37,530 nucleotides of DNA from Myxococcales bacterium (GTDB lineage: Bacteria > Myxococcota_A > Polyangia > Polyangiales > Polyangiaceae), in the NCBI GenBank assembly GCA_013297655.1, contig JAAFHV010000064.1:1-37530 (forward strand), read 5' to 3'. Positions within the stretch are counted from its first letter, which is position 1, and every line of letters starts with the position of its first letter. The notes beneath the pieces were generated by a model. The model was not told where the DNA came from and searched no databases. It saw only the letters and a program-made list of their open reading frames with translations. Shown in pieces: positions 8,788 through 17,087 of this stretch. A program made the position numbers and the translations under genes.

Positions 8788-9954
8788 TTACTTCGGATCG
8801 ATGCGGAGGACGCGGCCCTCGACCATGTCGACGATGTAGATCTTCTTGTCCGGGCCGACCGAAATGCCGGCGAGCGAGCCCGCCGCGAGGCCGGTGTCGA
8901 GGCGCTGGAGCTCTTTTCCGTCGAGCGAAAACGCGTAGATCTTCGAGGTCGCGTGATCCGTCACGTAGAGGATCTCGCCGTCGAGGGTGATGCCCGAGGG
9001 CTGATCGAGGCCGAACGTGGCGGGGACGAGGTCGGCCAGGGTGGCGCCGTCCATCTCGACCGCGATCGCCATTTTCTCTTTTGCGCGAACGGTGCCGGCT
9101 TTGGTGCCCGTCTTCGCGTCGAGCGAGAGGATGCGCTTGTTGCCCGTGTCGGCGACGTACACCATCTTGGTGTCGGCCTTGTAGGCGAGGTGGCTCGGCA
9201 CGCCCTTGACGTAACCGAGCTCGCCGCGCGCGTACTGGTACGACTCGCCGTCGGAGTGGTCGTCCTGGCCGACGTTGTGGTCGCGCTTGAAGTCGTAAAG
9301 GTCGATGCTCTTGTTGAAGCCGCCGGTGACCCAGTAGCGGTTCGCGGACTCGTGGGCGATGCCCATACAGAGCGGCGTGTTGTGGAGCATGTCGAGGTGC
9401 GAGCCGAGCCCGATCGGGTCTTTCTGCGCAAAAATCGTGGGGTCCGACGACCAGAGCGCGGGGCCCATGAAGTCGTTCGCGGAGCCGTTCGCGCGCTCGT
9501 TTCGAGACTCGCCGCACGCCGCGAAGGTGCCCTCGACCCCGAACGTGGTCTCGTTCGCGCCGAACGCGATGCCGGTGGGGTTGGGCATGAAGTGGGTGGC
9601 GGCGCGATCGCGACGGCGGAGGGTGGCGCGCGCGTCCGTGGGCGCGTCGCTCACGGTGACGATGCTGTCGTCCGCGAAGTTCACGACCCACAGCTCGGTG
9701 GGCTTCATCGGGTTCCAATCGAGGTCCGTCGGGGCCTTGAGGCCCGCGCCGGCGGTCACGATCTCGGTCAGGGTGACGGAGCCCGCCGAGCCGTCGCCCT
9801 TGCCGAGCATCGGTGCTTTCGGGGCGCCCGGCACCGTGCTCCCGGAAGGGGCCGGCGTAGGATCGCCCGAGACGACCTCCGTGCTGCACGCGAAGCCGAA
9901 GAGGGGAAGCGCGAGGGTCGCGCCGAACAGGAGAACCGTTCCGAACCTTGCCAT
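8788..9954 (-). CDS. NHL-repeat beta-propeller lipoprotein
   Basis: 388 aa. ATG 9954; signal peptide with lipobox GFAC (Cys23). From about residue 60 to the end there are repeated beta-propeller blades of the NHL/SMP-30 type: LKAPTDLDWNP, HFMPNPTGIAFG, VPSHLAYKADTKMVYVADTG, LDQPSGITLDGEILYVTDHA, SLAGISVGPDKKIYIVDMVEG. Two Cys residues (in AACGES and PLCMG) could be structural. NHL propellers bind ligands or act as scaffolds. Placement just upstream of the thioredoxin-MauG fusion suggests the propeller binds that enzyme or its substrate; this is inference. Confidence 0.82.
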   Translation of the reverse strand: MARFGTVLLFGATLALPLFGFACSTEVVSGDPTPAPSGSTVPGAPKAPMLGKGDGSAGSVTLTEIVTAGAGLKAPTDLDWNPMKPTELWVVNFADDSIVTVSDAPTDARATLRRRDRAATHFMPNPTGIAFGANETTFGVEGTFAACGESRNERANGSANDFMGPALWSSDPTIFAQKDPIGLGSHLDMLHNTPLCMGIAHESANRYWVTGGFNKSIDLYDFKRDHNVGQDDHSDGESYQYARGELGYVKGVPSHLAYKADTKMVYVADTGNKRILSLDAKTGTKAGTVRAKEKMAIAVEMDGATLADLVPATFGLDQPSGITLDGEILYVTDHATSKIYAFSLDGKELQRLDTGLAAGSLAGISVGPDKKIYIVDMVEGRVLRIDPK

Positions 9955-10092
9955 TCCGTCAGGCTTAGTACTTTCCGACGGGTTTTCAACGTTAATTGCT
10001 TGACGGTGCGCTTCTTCCTGGTTCGGCGCGCTTCTGGCGCCACCTGCGCGTCACGATTGACCTTTCGAGTGACGGATCGCATACCCGGGCGC
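9955..10092. promoter_or_regulatory. Divergent promoter region, NHL/MauG operon and ATP-grasp gene
   Basis: 138 bp between divergent starts. For the minus strand, TTGAAA followed about 16 bp later by TAAGCC lies just before ATG 9954. For the plus strand, TTGACC (10057-10062) with 17 bp to CATACC (10080-10085) precedes ATG 10093. Both -10 matches are poor and neither promoter is secure. Confidence 0.25.
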
Positions 10093-11040
10093 ATGGCGAC
10101 CGACCTCTGCGTCCTCTACGAGCACCCCGAATGGCAAAAGCCTCTCTTCGCCGCGCTCGAGCGCAGACGGGTGAGCTTCACGGCCTTCGATCTGAAGTCG
10201 GCCACGTTCGACGTGGATCTCTTTCCGTCGGCGAGGCTCTACTTCAACCAAGCGAGCCCGAGTGCCTACGTTCGGGGGAACACGCGCGCGGTGCCGTTCG
10301 CGCTCTCGTTCATGCGCGCGCTGGAAATCGCTGGCGCGCGGGTTTTGAACGGGGCGCGTGCGTTCTCCCTCGAGCTCAGCAAGAGCGCGCAGGGGGCTCT
10401 CTTGAAGAAGCTCGGCGTTGCGCACCCGCGCTCGCTCGCGTTCAACGACGTGAAGGCGGTCGCCAAGGCGTGGAGCCTCTTCCCGTCGCTCCTCAAGCCC
10501 GAACAAGGCGGCAGCGGCGCGCGCATGTTCCTCTTGGAGAGCCAGGCCGAGCTCGAGAAGACGCTGGAGCTCACCCCCGGTTTGTGGGAGCCCGATCACC
10601 TGCTCATGATGCAGGAGCACTTCGACGTCGATCCGGCGCGGGGCATCGTTCGCATGGAATTTCTCGGCGGCGAGCTGCTCTACGCGATGCGTGTAGTTTC
10701 CCACGGTGCGTTCAACTTGTGCCCCTCGGAGGTGTGCAACCCGAGCGACGGCAGCGACGCCGCGTGCCACATCCCGGAGACCAAGCCGGCCAAGCCGGTG
10801 GAGTTTTTCCCCTTCCCGGAGGTGCCCGCCGCCGCGGTCGAAGAGGGCCGCGCGATCGTGCAAGCGGGCGGGCTCGACGTCGCGGGGATCGAGTATCTGG
10901 AGGCCAAGGACGGTCGTCGCATCTTCTACGACATCAACGCGAACTCGAACCTGAGGCCCGCGATCGCGCAGGCTTTCGGCTTCGACCCGTTCGAGCGGGT
11001 CGTCGATTACCTCGTCGGCGAGCTCGCGAAGACGAAGTAG
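10093..11040 (+). CDS. RimK-type ATP-grasp domain protein
   Basis: 315 aa. ATG 10093 is chosen because the fold begins at once (DLCVLYEHPEWQKPLFAAL) and the long in-frame extension upstream is antisense to the NHL gene. The N-terminal ~95 residues form the pre-ATP-grasp domain; ARVLNGARAFSLELSKSAQ is followed by a typical ATP-grasp nucleotide-binding segment (SLLKPEQGGSGARMFLLES), the hinge (LLMMQEHFDV), and the metal-binding end GIEYLEAKDGRRIFYDINANSN, where the Asp and Asn residues coordinate Mg2+. This matches the RimK/glutathione synthetase-like group that ligates a carboxylate to an amine. The substrate is not evident; ribosomal or peptide modification is possible. No peptide precursor gene is visible beside it. 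Confidence 0.85.
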   Translation: MATDLCVLYEHPEWQKPLFAALERRRVSFTAFDLKSATFDVDLFPSARLYFNQASPSAYVRGNTRAVPFALSFMRALEIAGARVLNGARAFSLELSKSAQGALLKKLGVAHPRSLAFNDVKAVAKAWSLFPSLLKPEQGGSGARMFLLESQAELEKTLELTPGLWEPDHLLMMQEHFDVDPARGIVRMEFLGGELLYAMRVVSHGAFNLCPSEVCNPSDGSDAACHIPETKPAKPVEFFPFPEVPAAAVEEGRAIVQAGGLDVAGIEYLEAKDGRRIFYDINANSNLRPAIAQAFGFDPFERVVDYLVGELAKTK

Positions 11041-11179
11041 CGCTCTACACGCTTCGGCTGGAGCAAACGTCGAATTCGCGGCACACTACGGGCATGCCCT
11101 CACGCCCCATCTTGCGTCTCGAGGCGTGGCCGAGCACCAACGTTCGGGGGCCGCGCGTGCGGTCGGCCGCGGGGCGACG

Positions 11180-11767
11180 ATGAGCTCGCGGTCCGGCAGC
11201 TCGGCGAACCTCTCCGAACAAGAGCTCAACGACCTTCATTCGATCGAGCTCGATCTCGGGCCAGGGCCCGCCGCGCCACCGCCACCTGCCGGCGCTGCGC
11301 CGGGGTTCGGGCCATCACCGTTCGTTTCACCCGCGCCGGCGCCGTTTGCGCCGTCCGCTCCTGCGCCATCGCATGCTGCGAGCACGCCCGAGCCGGACCC
11401 CAACCTTCCCGATCCGTTCGCGCTCCCACCCGAGCCCTATGCCGTTCCCGAGGCGCGTCAGGCCAAACCCTCGGTCCGCGATCTCGCGAATCGGGTCGCC
11501 GAGGGCGGCGTGCGCGCGGCAGCCCACCTCTCGCCGATGCTGGAAGACGCCCGCGCGAAGACCGCAGCGACCACCGCGCGCGCCGTCGACGAAGCCAAAT
11601 CACGCGGGCTCGTGCCCCTCGCCGCGATCCTCGTCGCCGTCGGAGTGCTCGTCGCGATCATCTTCGTGGTGGTGCGCTTCGTGATGCCGGAGAGCGGCAC
11701 GACCCCCGCGTCGAGCGAGCCGCGAACCAAGCACGTCGCGGAGTCGGCCGGCGCGTCGCAGGAGTGA
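11180..11767 (+). CDS. Pro/Ala-rich single-pass membrane protein, function unknown
   Basis: 195 aa. ATG 11180, with purine-rich GGGG just upstream; an in-frame GTG at 11126 would add 18 residues lacking coding character. Residues 1-20 are polar, 25-100 are Pro/Ala-rich low complexity, 100-145 are probably helical (VRDLANRVAEGGVRAAAHL, then AKTAATTARAVDEAKSRG), followed by one strong transmembrane segment (LVPLAAILVAVGVLVAIIFVVVRFVM) and a short polar tail. The expected topology is a large cytoplasmic N-terminal part anchored in the inner membrane near its C-terminus. I do not recognise the family. It lies 139 bp after the ATP-grasp gene on the same strand. Confidence 0.65.
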   Translation: MSSRSGSSANLSEQELNDLHSIELDLGPGPAAPPPPAGAAPGFGPSPFVSPAPAPFAPSAPAPSHAASTPEPDPNLPDPFALPPEPYAVPEARQAKPSVRDLANRVAEGGVRAAAHLSPMLEDARAKTAATTARAVDEAKSRGLVPLAAILVAVGVLVAIIFVVVRFVMPESGTTPASSEPRTKHVAESAGASQE

Positions 11768-12013
11768 TCTGGGTGCGAGGCGCTCAAGGCGCGATCGACG
11801 CGCCAAGTTGTGGACCACCGGAAGAGGCAACGACGTCCCAGCGCATGCGAGTGTCATACCTGCGGCGTGTGGCGGGCGCGAGGAGCGCCGAGGGCGACCT
11901 CGAGCGCCGGTCGCGCGGTTTCAGTGAGCCGGCGGAGGAGCAACTTGCCGCCCGCAGCCGCCGCGTGGTCAACAAATGCTCGCTCGCTCGCATCGGTCGC
12001 GGCAAGATGCTGC

Positions 12014-13252
12014 ATGTTTGTCGAACCGCTTCCCCCGCACATTCGCCTACGGAAGCTCGTGATCCGTAAGTGCCGCAACGTCAGGCCCACGACGCTTGAG
12101 TTCGACGACGACTGGAACATCCTGCTGGGTAAGAACGGTGCAGGCAAGACGACGCTGCTTCGGCTCCTTCAGACACTGTTCGCCACCACTCCGGTCCGAC
12201 GAGAGATTCCGGACCACGATGTTGAAGTGACCCTCTCGCGGCCCGACATCGATATAGATGTTGTAGCCCATTCTTTTCGCGGTCCGGAGTCGGCGAGCAC
12301 CGAACAAGCGCCGATCTTCGGCTCGCTCCCAGATTCAATGCGCTCTCGCGTCGACCTGACGGTCAATAGGCGGGGAACCGAGCTCGGTCGTGCTTCAAAG
12401 ATTGAAAACAAGATACGATTCGAGACGAGGGGCAAATTCTTCGAAGGTCTAGCGGGGGACGGACTCAATATCGAATCGTTCGCAGAAATCGCGATCCAGC
12501 ATTGCACTGGAGCGCGAATGGATCCCCGACGTTTCTTCCGTGGCCTTGACCGATTCGATGAAGCCCTGGAATCATTTGCGGTGCTTAGCGAGCAGGCTGA
12601 GGTTACAGCAATAGCGTTCACGATCGCGAACGGCGAGCGCTGGGGGCCGGCTGGGTTCGGCGACCGACCTGAAACCGGCGCGGCGGCGATAGCCAACCGA
12701 ACTATTGAAACAATCGGAGATCGAATCGAGCTTACTCACTTGACCTCGGCGCCCCTCCAGAGAGCATGCTCCTTGATGGGGTTCCAGGGGGCGAGATTTG
12801 AGTATACTTTACACTCGCGAGAAGAGAGGAATATCGTTTACAGAGTGTCTCGCCTCGAATTTCATGGGCCCCATGACTCAGTGACGCCGCACGAGCACCT
12901 CAGCTTCGGGCAGAAGCGGCTGGTCGCGTTCCTGTTTTATCTCGATGCGCATCCTGAAATCGTTCTCGCGGACGAGCTGACCAACGGACTGCACTACGAC
13001 TGGATCAAACAGCTCATTGAATGGATGGACGGCCGGCAGAAATTTGTCGCGGCTCAAAACCCTCTGATGATCGATCGCGTGGGATTCAGTTCTTCCGAGA
13101 GCGTTCGGCGCCGCTTTATCCGTTGCGAGCGCCAAGGAAGCGACGCGGTGCTTCGCCAATTCACCGAAGCGGAGTCAGCGGAGTTTTTCGAGACCTACCA
13201 GGCGGGTGCGCAGCTCGTGAGCGAGCTGCTCCGACAACAGGGGCTCTGGTAA
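12014..13252 (+). CDS. ABC-type AAA ATPase of a two-gene putative defence cassette
   Basis: 412 aa. ATG 12014 directly precedes the fold. The protein is an ABC/SMC-like ATPase of the OLD/AAA_15/AAA_21 type: Walker A GKNGAGKTT (39-47), an insert with no coiled-coil zinc hook, signature LSFGQKR (296-302), Walker B IVLADE (316-321) with catalytic Glu321, and AAQNP (346-350) where related proteins usually have a THSP histidine switch. It has no TOPRIM domain of its own; the next gene supplies a candidate, overlapping by one base (TAATG). Base composition drops sharply: hand counts give 29/60 GC at 12361-12420 and 34/60 at 12241-12300, against 46/60 at 11461-11520. Two-gene ATPase plus TOPRIM pairs are known in phage defence (PARIS, AbiL/RloAB, Gabija-like). 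Assignment to defence is inference. Confidence 0.85.
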   Translation: MFVEPLPPHIRLRKLVIRKCRNVRPTTLEFDDDWNILLGKNGAGKTTLLRLLQTLFATTPVRREIPDHDVEVTLSRPDIDIDVVAHSFRGPESASTEQAPIFGSLPDSMRSRVDLTVNRRGTELGRASKIENKIRFETRGKFFEGLAGDGLNIESFAEIAIQHCTGARMDPRRFFRGLDRFDEALESFAVLSEQAEVTAIAFTIANGERWGPAGFGDRPETGAAAIANRTIETIGDRIELTHLTSAPLQRACSLMGFQGARFEYTLHSREERNIVYRVSRLEFHGPHDSVTPHEHLSFGQKRLVAFLFYLDAHPEIVLADELTNGLHYDWIKQLIEWMDGRQKFVAAQNPLMIDRVGFSSSESVRRRFIRCERQGSDAVLRQFTEAESAEFFETYQAGAQLVSELLRQQGLW

Positions 13253-13989
13253 TGCTCGCCAAGTTCACCGTACTCATACTGACGGAGGACAAAGCGGGAT
13301 GGGAAGTGGTCAGGACGATAGTCGGCAAGTCTTTTCAGGAAATCGATCCCGAGGCCAATGTGTGGCCTGATGACTTATGGTCCCGGCCGACGGAGAAGGC
13401 CGCGCGCGCGGCGCGCGGCTCTTATTGGAAAAGCACCGCCGAGCGCGACGAGCCTGACCGGCGTGAGCTGATTCGCGAAATTACGACTCATTTGCTGCGA
13501 CCGCGGGGCTTCGTGGTTTTCCACTTCGATGGTGACGAGCCTTGGTCACGTCGCGGCCATTCTGAGAACGTGGCGAAATGGTCGCGATTCTGCGTGCACG
13601 TTGCGCAGAACATCCAGCAGCATCGGAAGGATCCGGAACTCGTCTCTGACACGCTCTCTCGCTTGCTTCGAGTGACACCGTTCTACTGCATGGAGTCTTG
13701 GCTGTATCTTGCGACGAATTCCGTTCTGGCCGAGTGCACTTCGAGCCACGGGGCCGCGCACCATGACGTGATCCGCGCCCTGGCAAGTGTAACAAGTCAA
13801 ATCGCGGAGGTCGTTCAGCCATGGAAGGCGTGGTGCCTTGGGAAGACAGCCAACGACCGTCTCGTGCATAGCTTTCCGACAATGGAAGCGTACGAACTTC
13901 AGCAGTCTTTTCATGAAACAATGGAACGGATGATGGCGTGTGCCGATCTTGTCGAGGCGTTGAAGTCGACGCGTCGCGAGCGTACTTGA
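13252..13989 (+). CDS. TOPRIM-like (DUF4276/RloB-like) protein, partner of the ATPase
   Basis: 245 aa. Its ATG shares a base with the ATPase stop (TAATG), so the two are translationally coupled. The order of motifs resembles compact TOPRIM domains of the DUF4276/RloB group: a first strand with acidic residue (FTVLILTED, Glu12), a second strand with DxD (VVFHFDGDEPW, Asp93 and Asp95), then FYCMESWLYLA (Glu148), matching the E-x-W-L helix common in that group. TOPRIM residues bind Mg2+ for nucleic acid cleavage. By analogy, the ATPase would sense phage and license this effector. Composition is atypical, as in its partner. The family assignment is from motif order only. Confidence 0.7.
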   Translation: MLAKFTVLILTEDKAGWEVVRTIVGKSFQEIDPEANVWPDDLWSRPTEKAARAARGSYWKSTAERDEPDRRELIREITTHLLRPRGFVVFHFDGDEPWSRRGHSENVAKWSRFCVHVAQNIQQHRKDPELVSDTLSRLLRVTPFYCMESWLYLATNSVLAECTSSHGAAHHDVIRALASVTSQIAEVVQPWKAWCLGKTANDRLVHSFPTMEAYELQQSFHETMERMMACADLVEALKSTRRERT

Positions 13990-14228
13990 GCGAATGTCGC
14001 GGCTATCGGGTAGACTGAACACCAGAACGCTTTCTGTGGGCGCGACGCGTCATAGGTGTGAATGTTCTGCACGTCGTGAATAACTGGCGCCGCTTCTAGC
14101 TCTCTGGTCCCTGAGTGGGGAATTTACGTCAGACTCAAATCCGGAGAAACCGCGGCAATGTGCACCTGACATGCCATTAGGGCAGGAGAGGCTCGCGCGC
14201 GGCGCGCCTCGCGACAGCCAGTGTTACG
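13990..14228. other. Intergenic flank of the ATPase/TOPRIM cassette
   Basis: 239 bp between convergent genes. Composition stays low (34/60 GC at 14041-14100) until about 14160, then returns to the high-GC background, so the foreign segment probably ends here. An imperfect GC-rich inverted repeat at 14188-14210 could serve as a terminator for the minus-strand gene. I see no gene, tRNA or clear attachment repeat. Confidence 0.4.
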
Positions 14229-15095
14229 TCACTTCTTCCAGCGCGCGGCGTTCTCCTTCGCGAACGCAGGGAACGTGGTCGGCGCGCGGCCGGTGAGCTT
14301 CTGCACCACGTCCGTCACCGCGGAGGCGTAGCCCGCTTTGTCGATCGCGTGGAGCTCCATCATCGCGTCGACCATCCAGTCCGGCATGCCCGCTCCCGCC
14401 ATCCCCTGTTGCGCCGCCTGCTCTGGCACGTCGACGTACGTGATCGTGCGCCCGGTCACCTCGCCGATCGCCTTCGCCGCGTCCGCGACCCCGAAAGCCT
14501 CGCTGCCGGTGATGTCGTACGCCTTCCCTTCGTGGCCAGTCTGGGTGAGCGCGACTTTGGCGACCGCGGCGATGTCGGCGCCCGCCACGTAGCTCACTTT
14601 GGCGTCCCCGAGCGGGAGGTAAATGTTCCCGTCTGCGCCCGGCGGGTAGTACCCGATGAAGTTCTCGAAGAAGTTGTTCGGGCGGAGGAACGTGTACGAA
14701 ATGCCGGAGGCCTCGATCGCCTTTTCGGAGGCGCGGTGCCATCGCCCGAGCTGAATGCCGGGCTCCGACTCGACGCCGATCGCGCTGAGCTTCACGATCC
14801 GTGCGACACCTGCCTTCTTCGCCGCCGCCACGAAGCGGGCAGCAATTTCGGCTTGATTCGGGACGAACGGCGTCACGAGGAACACCGCGTCGACACCTTC
14901 GAGGGACTTCGCGACGGCGCCCTCGTTCGCGTAGTCGAAGTCGACCGCCACGACGCCGTCGCCCGCGAGCGCCTTGGCCTTCTCGGCGCTCCGCACCGCG
15001 GCGCGCACCGTCACGCCCGGCGCTCCGCGGAGGGCCTTCACCACCTGCGAGCCGATCGTCCCCGTCGCGCCCGTCACCAAGATGTTCGTCGTCAT
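14229..15095 (-). CDS. NmrA-like NAD(P)-binding reductase (atypical SDR)
   Basis: 288 aa. ATG 15095 has a good Shine-Dalgarno (GAGGAG) about 7 bases upstream. The N-terminus is a Rossmann fold with ILVTGATGTIGSQVV, followed by AAVRSAEKAKAL, the VDAVFLVTPF strand, VARIVKLSAIGVES and SYTFLRPNNFFENF. These are signatures of the NmrA/quinone-oxidoreductase-like atypical short-chain dehydrogenase group, which lack the Tyr-x3-Lys active site and act as NAD(P)H-dependent reductases or redox sensors. It is divergent from a LysR regulator with 97 bp between starts, the classical arrangement for a LysR target gene. Confidence 0.88.
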   Translation of the reverse strand: MTTNILVTGATGTIGSQVVKALRGAPGVTVRAAVRSAEKAKALAGDGVVAVDFDYANEGAVAKSLEGVDAVFLVTPFVPNQAEIAARFVAAAKKAGVARIVKLSAIGVESEPGIQLGRWHRASEKAIEASGISYTFLRPNNFFENFIGYYPPGADGNIYLPLGDAKVSYVAGADIAAVAKVALTQTGHEGKAYDITGSEAFGVADAAKAIGEVTGRTITYVDVPEQAAQQGMAGAGMPDWMVDAMMELHAIDKAGYASAVTDVVQKLTGRAPTTFPAFAKENAARWKK

Positions 15096-15171
15096 GTGAA
15101 TCTCCTCGTCGTCGCGTTTCGTTCGTCGCCGTTCGAGGAAGAGCCTAGGCACCGGCGGCGGGGAGAGCTAA

Positions 15172-15197
15172 TTCATAAGTGGCATAGAATCTATGAA
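15172..15197. promoter_or_regulatory. Palindromic operator candidate overlapping the lysR-type start
   Basis: TTCATA (15172-15177) and TATGAA (15192-15197) are inverted with 14 bp between, and nested in this is CATAG-AAT-CTATG (15183-15195). The right arm contains the start codon of the LysR gene (15193), so binding there would block its own translation start or promoter. LysR proteins usually bind interrupted palindromes between divergent genes; autoregulation is inferred. Confidence 0.5.
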
Positions 15198-16140
15198 CCA
15201 TCCTCATCTAGCATCCGTCGACCTGAACTTGCTCGTGGTCTTCGGTGAGCTCGTCCGCTCGCGGAGCACCACCAAAGCGGCAAAGCGCCTCGGGCGCACC
15301 CAGTCGGCCGTCAGCCACGCCCTCGCGCGACTCCGAGCCCACCTCGCCGACCCGCTCTTCGTGCGGGTCGGGCTCTCCCTCCGTCCCACGGCGCTCACCG
15401 AGCGGCTCGCTCCCGAGCTCGAAGATTTGCTCTCCCGCGCGGAGGCGATCTTCGACGGTCGGAAGACCACGTTCTCCCCGAAGACGCTCGCACGCACGTT
15501 CGTCGTCGGCGGCACCGACCACCTCGACCTCCTGATTTTGCCGCCCCTGCTCGCGCGCATCCGAACCGAAGCGCCGCGGGTCGACCTCGTGACGGCCTTC
15601 CTCGGCGACGACGTCGAGCGATCGCTCCAAGCGCGCGACGTCGATCTCTCGATCGGGACGCGGTTTCGAAGCACGTCCGGGATCGCCCACGAGACGGTGT
15701 GCGATCAAGACATGGTCGTGCTCGTGCGAAAGGGCCACCCCGCCACCCGCGGCAAGCTCGATCCGGCGCGCTTCGCGTCGTTCGATCACGTGCTCGTCGC
15801 TCCGCGCAACGTCGCGGGAGGGGTCGTCGACACCGCGCTCGAGAAGCTCGGGCTCCGGCGCCGCGTCGTCCTTCGTCTTCCCCACTTCATCGTCGCGGCG
15901 TTCGTCGTCGCGAAGAGCGATCTCGTGATCACGTTGCCGCGCTCGTTCGCGGAGCACGTGGCGAAGCTCGCCGGCCTCGTGATCCTGCCCGTCCCGGTGT
16001 CGCTCGTGCCGTTCAGGTTCTCGATCGCCTACGACGCCACGCGGGAGGGAGATCCCGCACACGCGTGGTTTCGTTCGGTATTTCTAGATGTCGCGCGTGG
16101 GCTCCTCAACCCTCCCGTGTCGCGCACGCGGAGGACGTGA
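15193..16140 (+). CDS. LysR-family transcriptional regulator
   Basis: 315 aa. ATG 15193 begins 9 residues before the winged HTH (LNLLVVFGELVRSRSTTKAA, then RTQSAVSHALARLRAHLADP), the canonical LysR N-terminus. The remainder is a two-lobed periplasmic-binding-like effector domain, with the dimer helix (LTERLAPELEDLLSRAEAIF) between. There is no obvious Shine-Dalgarno, and an inverted repeat spans the start. It probably controls the divergent NmrA-like reductase and itself. The downstream hydroxylase gene starts 34 bp after its stop and could share its transcript. The effector is not deducible. Confidence 0.92.
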   Translation: MNHPHLASVDLNLLVVFGELVRSRSTTKAAKRLGRTQSAVSHALARLRAHLADPLFVRVGLSLRPTALTERLAPELEDLLSRAEAIFDGRKTTFSPKTLARTFVVGGTDHLDLLILPPLLARIRTEAPRVDLVTAFLGDDVERSLQARDVDLSIGTRFRSTSGIAHETVCDQDMVVLVRKGHPATRGKLDPARFASFDHVLVAPRNVAGGVVDTALEKLGLRRRVVLRLPHFIVAAFVVAKSDLVITLPRSFAEHVAKLAGLVILPVPVSLVPFRFSIAYDATREGDPAHAWFRSVFLDVARGLLNPPVSRTRRT

Positions 16141-16174
16141 CGAAGGCGCGGTCTTCTGAAAACGTAGCGTGAGG

Positions 16175-17011
16175 ATGAAGGCCGTCGACCCCGCAGCCTA
16201 CGCTGTACCCGCTTACATCGTGTTCCTCGCGGTGGAGATCGCGGTTCTCCGCGGCAAGAGCGAGGTCTGGTCGCGGAAGGTGGCCGGCTACGAGAAGCGC
16301 GACACCCTCGCGTCTCTCGGCATGGGGGTGGGGAGCCTGCTCTTCGCCGGCGCGATTCAGCTCGCGACGTACTCGGTCTCGGATTTGCTCTGGCCGCATC
16401 GGTTTTACGACCTCGGCGAGGGTGTGCACGTGTGGATCGCGGCGGCGCTGATATGGGACTTTTGTTTCTATTGGCACCACCGCATCAGCCACGAGGTTCG
16501 CCTGTTCTGGGCGTCGCACGTGAATCATCACTCCAGCAAGCACTACAACTTTTCTACCGCGCTCCGCCAAGAGTGGACTCCGTTCACGAACCTGCTCTTT
16601 TACCCGCCGTGGGTGCTCCTCGGCTTCCGCCCTCACATCATGGCGATCGTCGGCGGCGCGAACTTGGTTTACCAGTTTTTCCTCCACACCGAGGTGGTCG
16701 GCAAGCTCCCGCGGCCGCTCGAATTCGTGATGAACACGCCTTCTCACCATCGCGTGCATCATGCATCGAACGAGCGCTACCTCGACAAGAACTACGGCGG
16801 CATCTTGATCGTGTGGGACCGGCTCTTCGGCACGTTCATGGAGGAGAAAGAGCCTGTCGTGTACGGCCTCGTGAAAAACGTAGAGAGCTTCAATCTCTGG
16901 ACGATCGCGTGGCACGAGTACGGCGCGATGTTCCGCGAGATGGGCGCGCGGAAGGGGCTCGGCGCCAAGCTCCGTGTGCTCCGTCGCATGCCGCCCGATG
17001 CGATGCCGTGA
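16175..17011 (+). CDS. Sterol desaturase / fatty acid hydroxylase family membrane enzyme
   Basis: 278 aa. Start is either GTG 16169 or ATG 16175; the latter is used. The protein has N-terminal, central and later hydrophobic segments and the full histidine cluster of the family: HHRISH (101-106), HVNHH (115-119) with His123, and HHRVHH (191-196), which bind a di-iron centre for O2-dependent hydroxylation or desaturation of lipids. Residues 75-100 contain a membrane segment leading into the first box. It follows the LysR gene closely. A decayed second copy of its 3' part lies at about 17908-18196, showing past duplication. The lipid substrate is unknown. Confidence 0.9.
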   Translation: MKAVDPAAYAVPAYIVFLAVEIAVLRGKSEVWSRKVAGYEKRDTLASLGMGVGSLLFAGAIQLATYSVSDLLWPHRFYDLGEGVHVWIAAALIWDFCFYWHHRISHEVRLFWASHVNHHSSKHYNFSTALRQEWTPFTNLLFYPPWVLLGFRPHIMAIVGGANLVYQFFLHTEVVGKLPRPLEFVMNTPSHHRVHHASNERYLDKNYGGILIVWDRLFGTFMEEKEPVVYGLVKNVESFNLWTIAWHEYGAMFREMGARKGLGAKLRVLRRMPPDAMP

Positions 17012-17087
17012 TCGTCGGTCCTGGTTGCACGCGCTCTGAGCGTCGCGAAGCCGCGCTCCGTAGCCGCCCACCATCCTGTCGAGGCGT

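Noticed and set aside
8953-10092. Long in-frame extension upstream of the ATP-grasp gene
   Set aside because: It is antisense to the NHL-repeat gene, and the ATP-grasp fold starts at 10093.
13990-14228. Attachment site or terminal repeat ending the low-GC island
   Set aside because: No matching repeat was found by eye at the left side (11768-12013), so only the composition change is reported.
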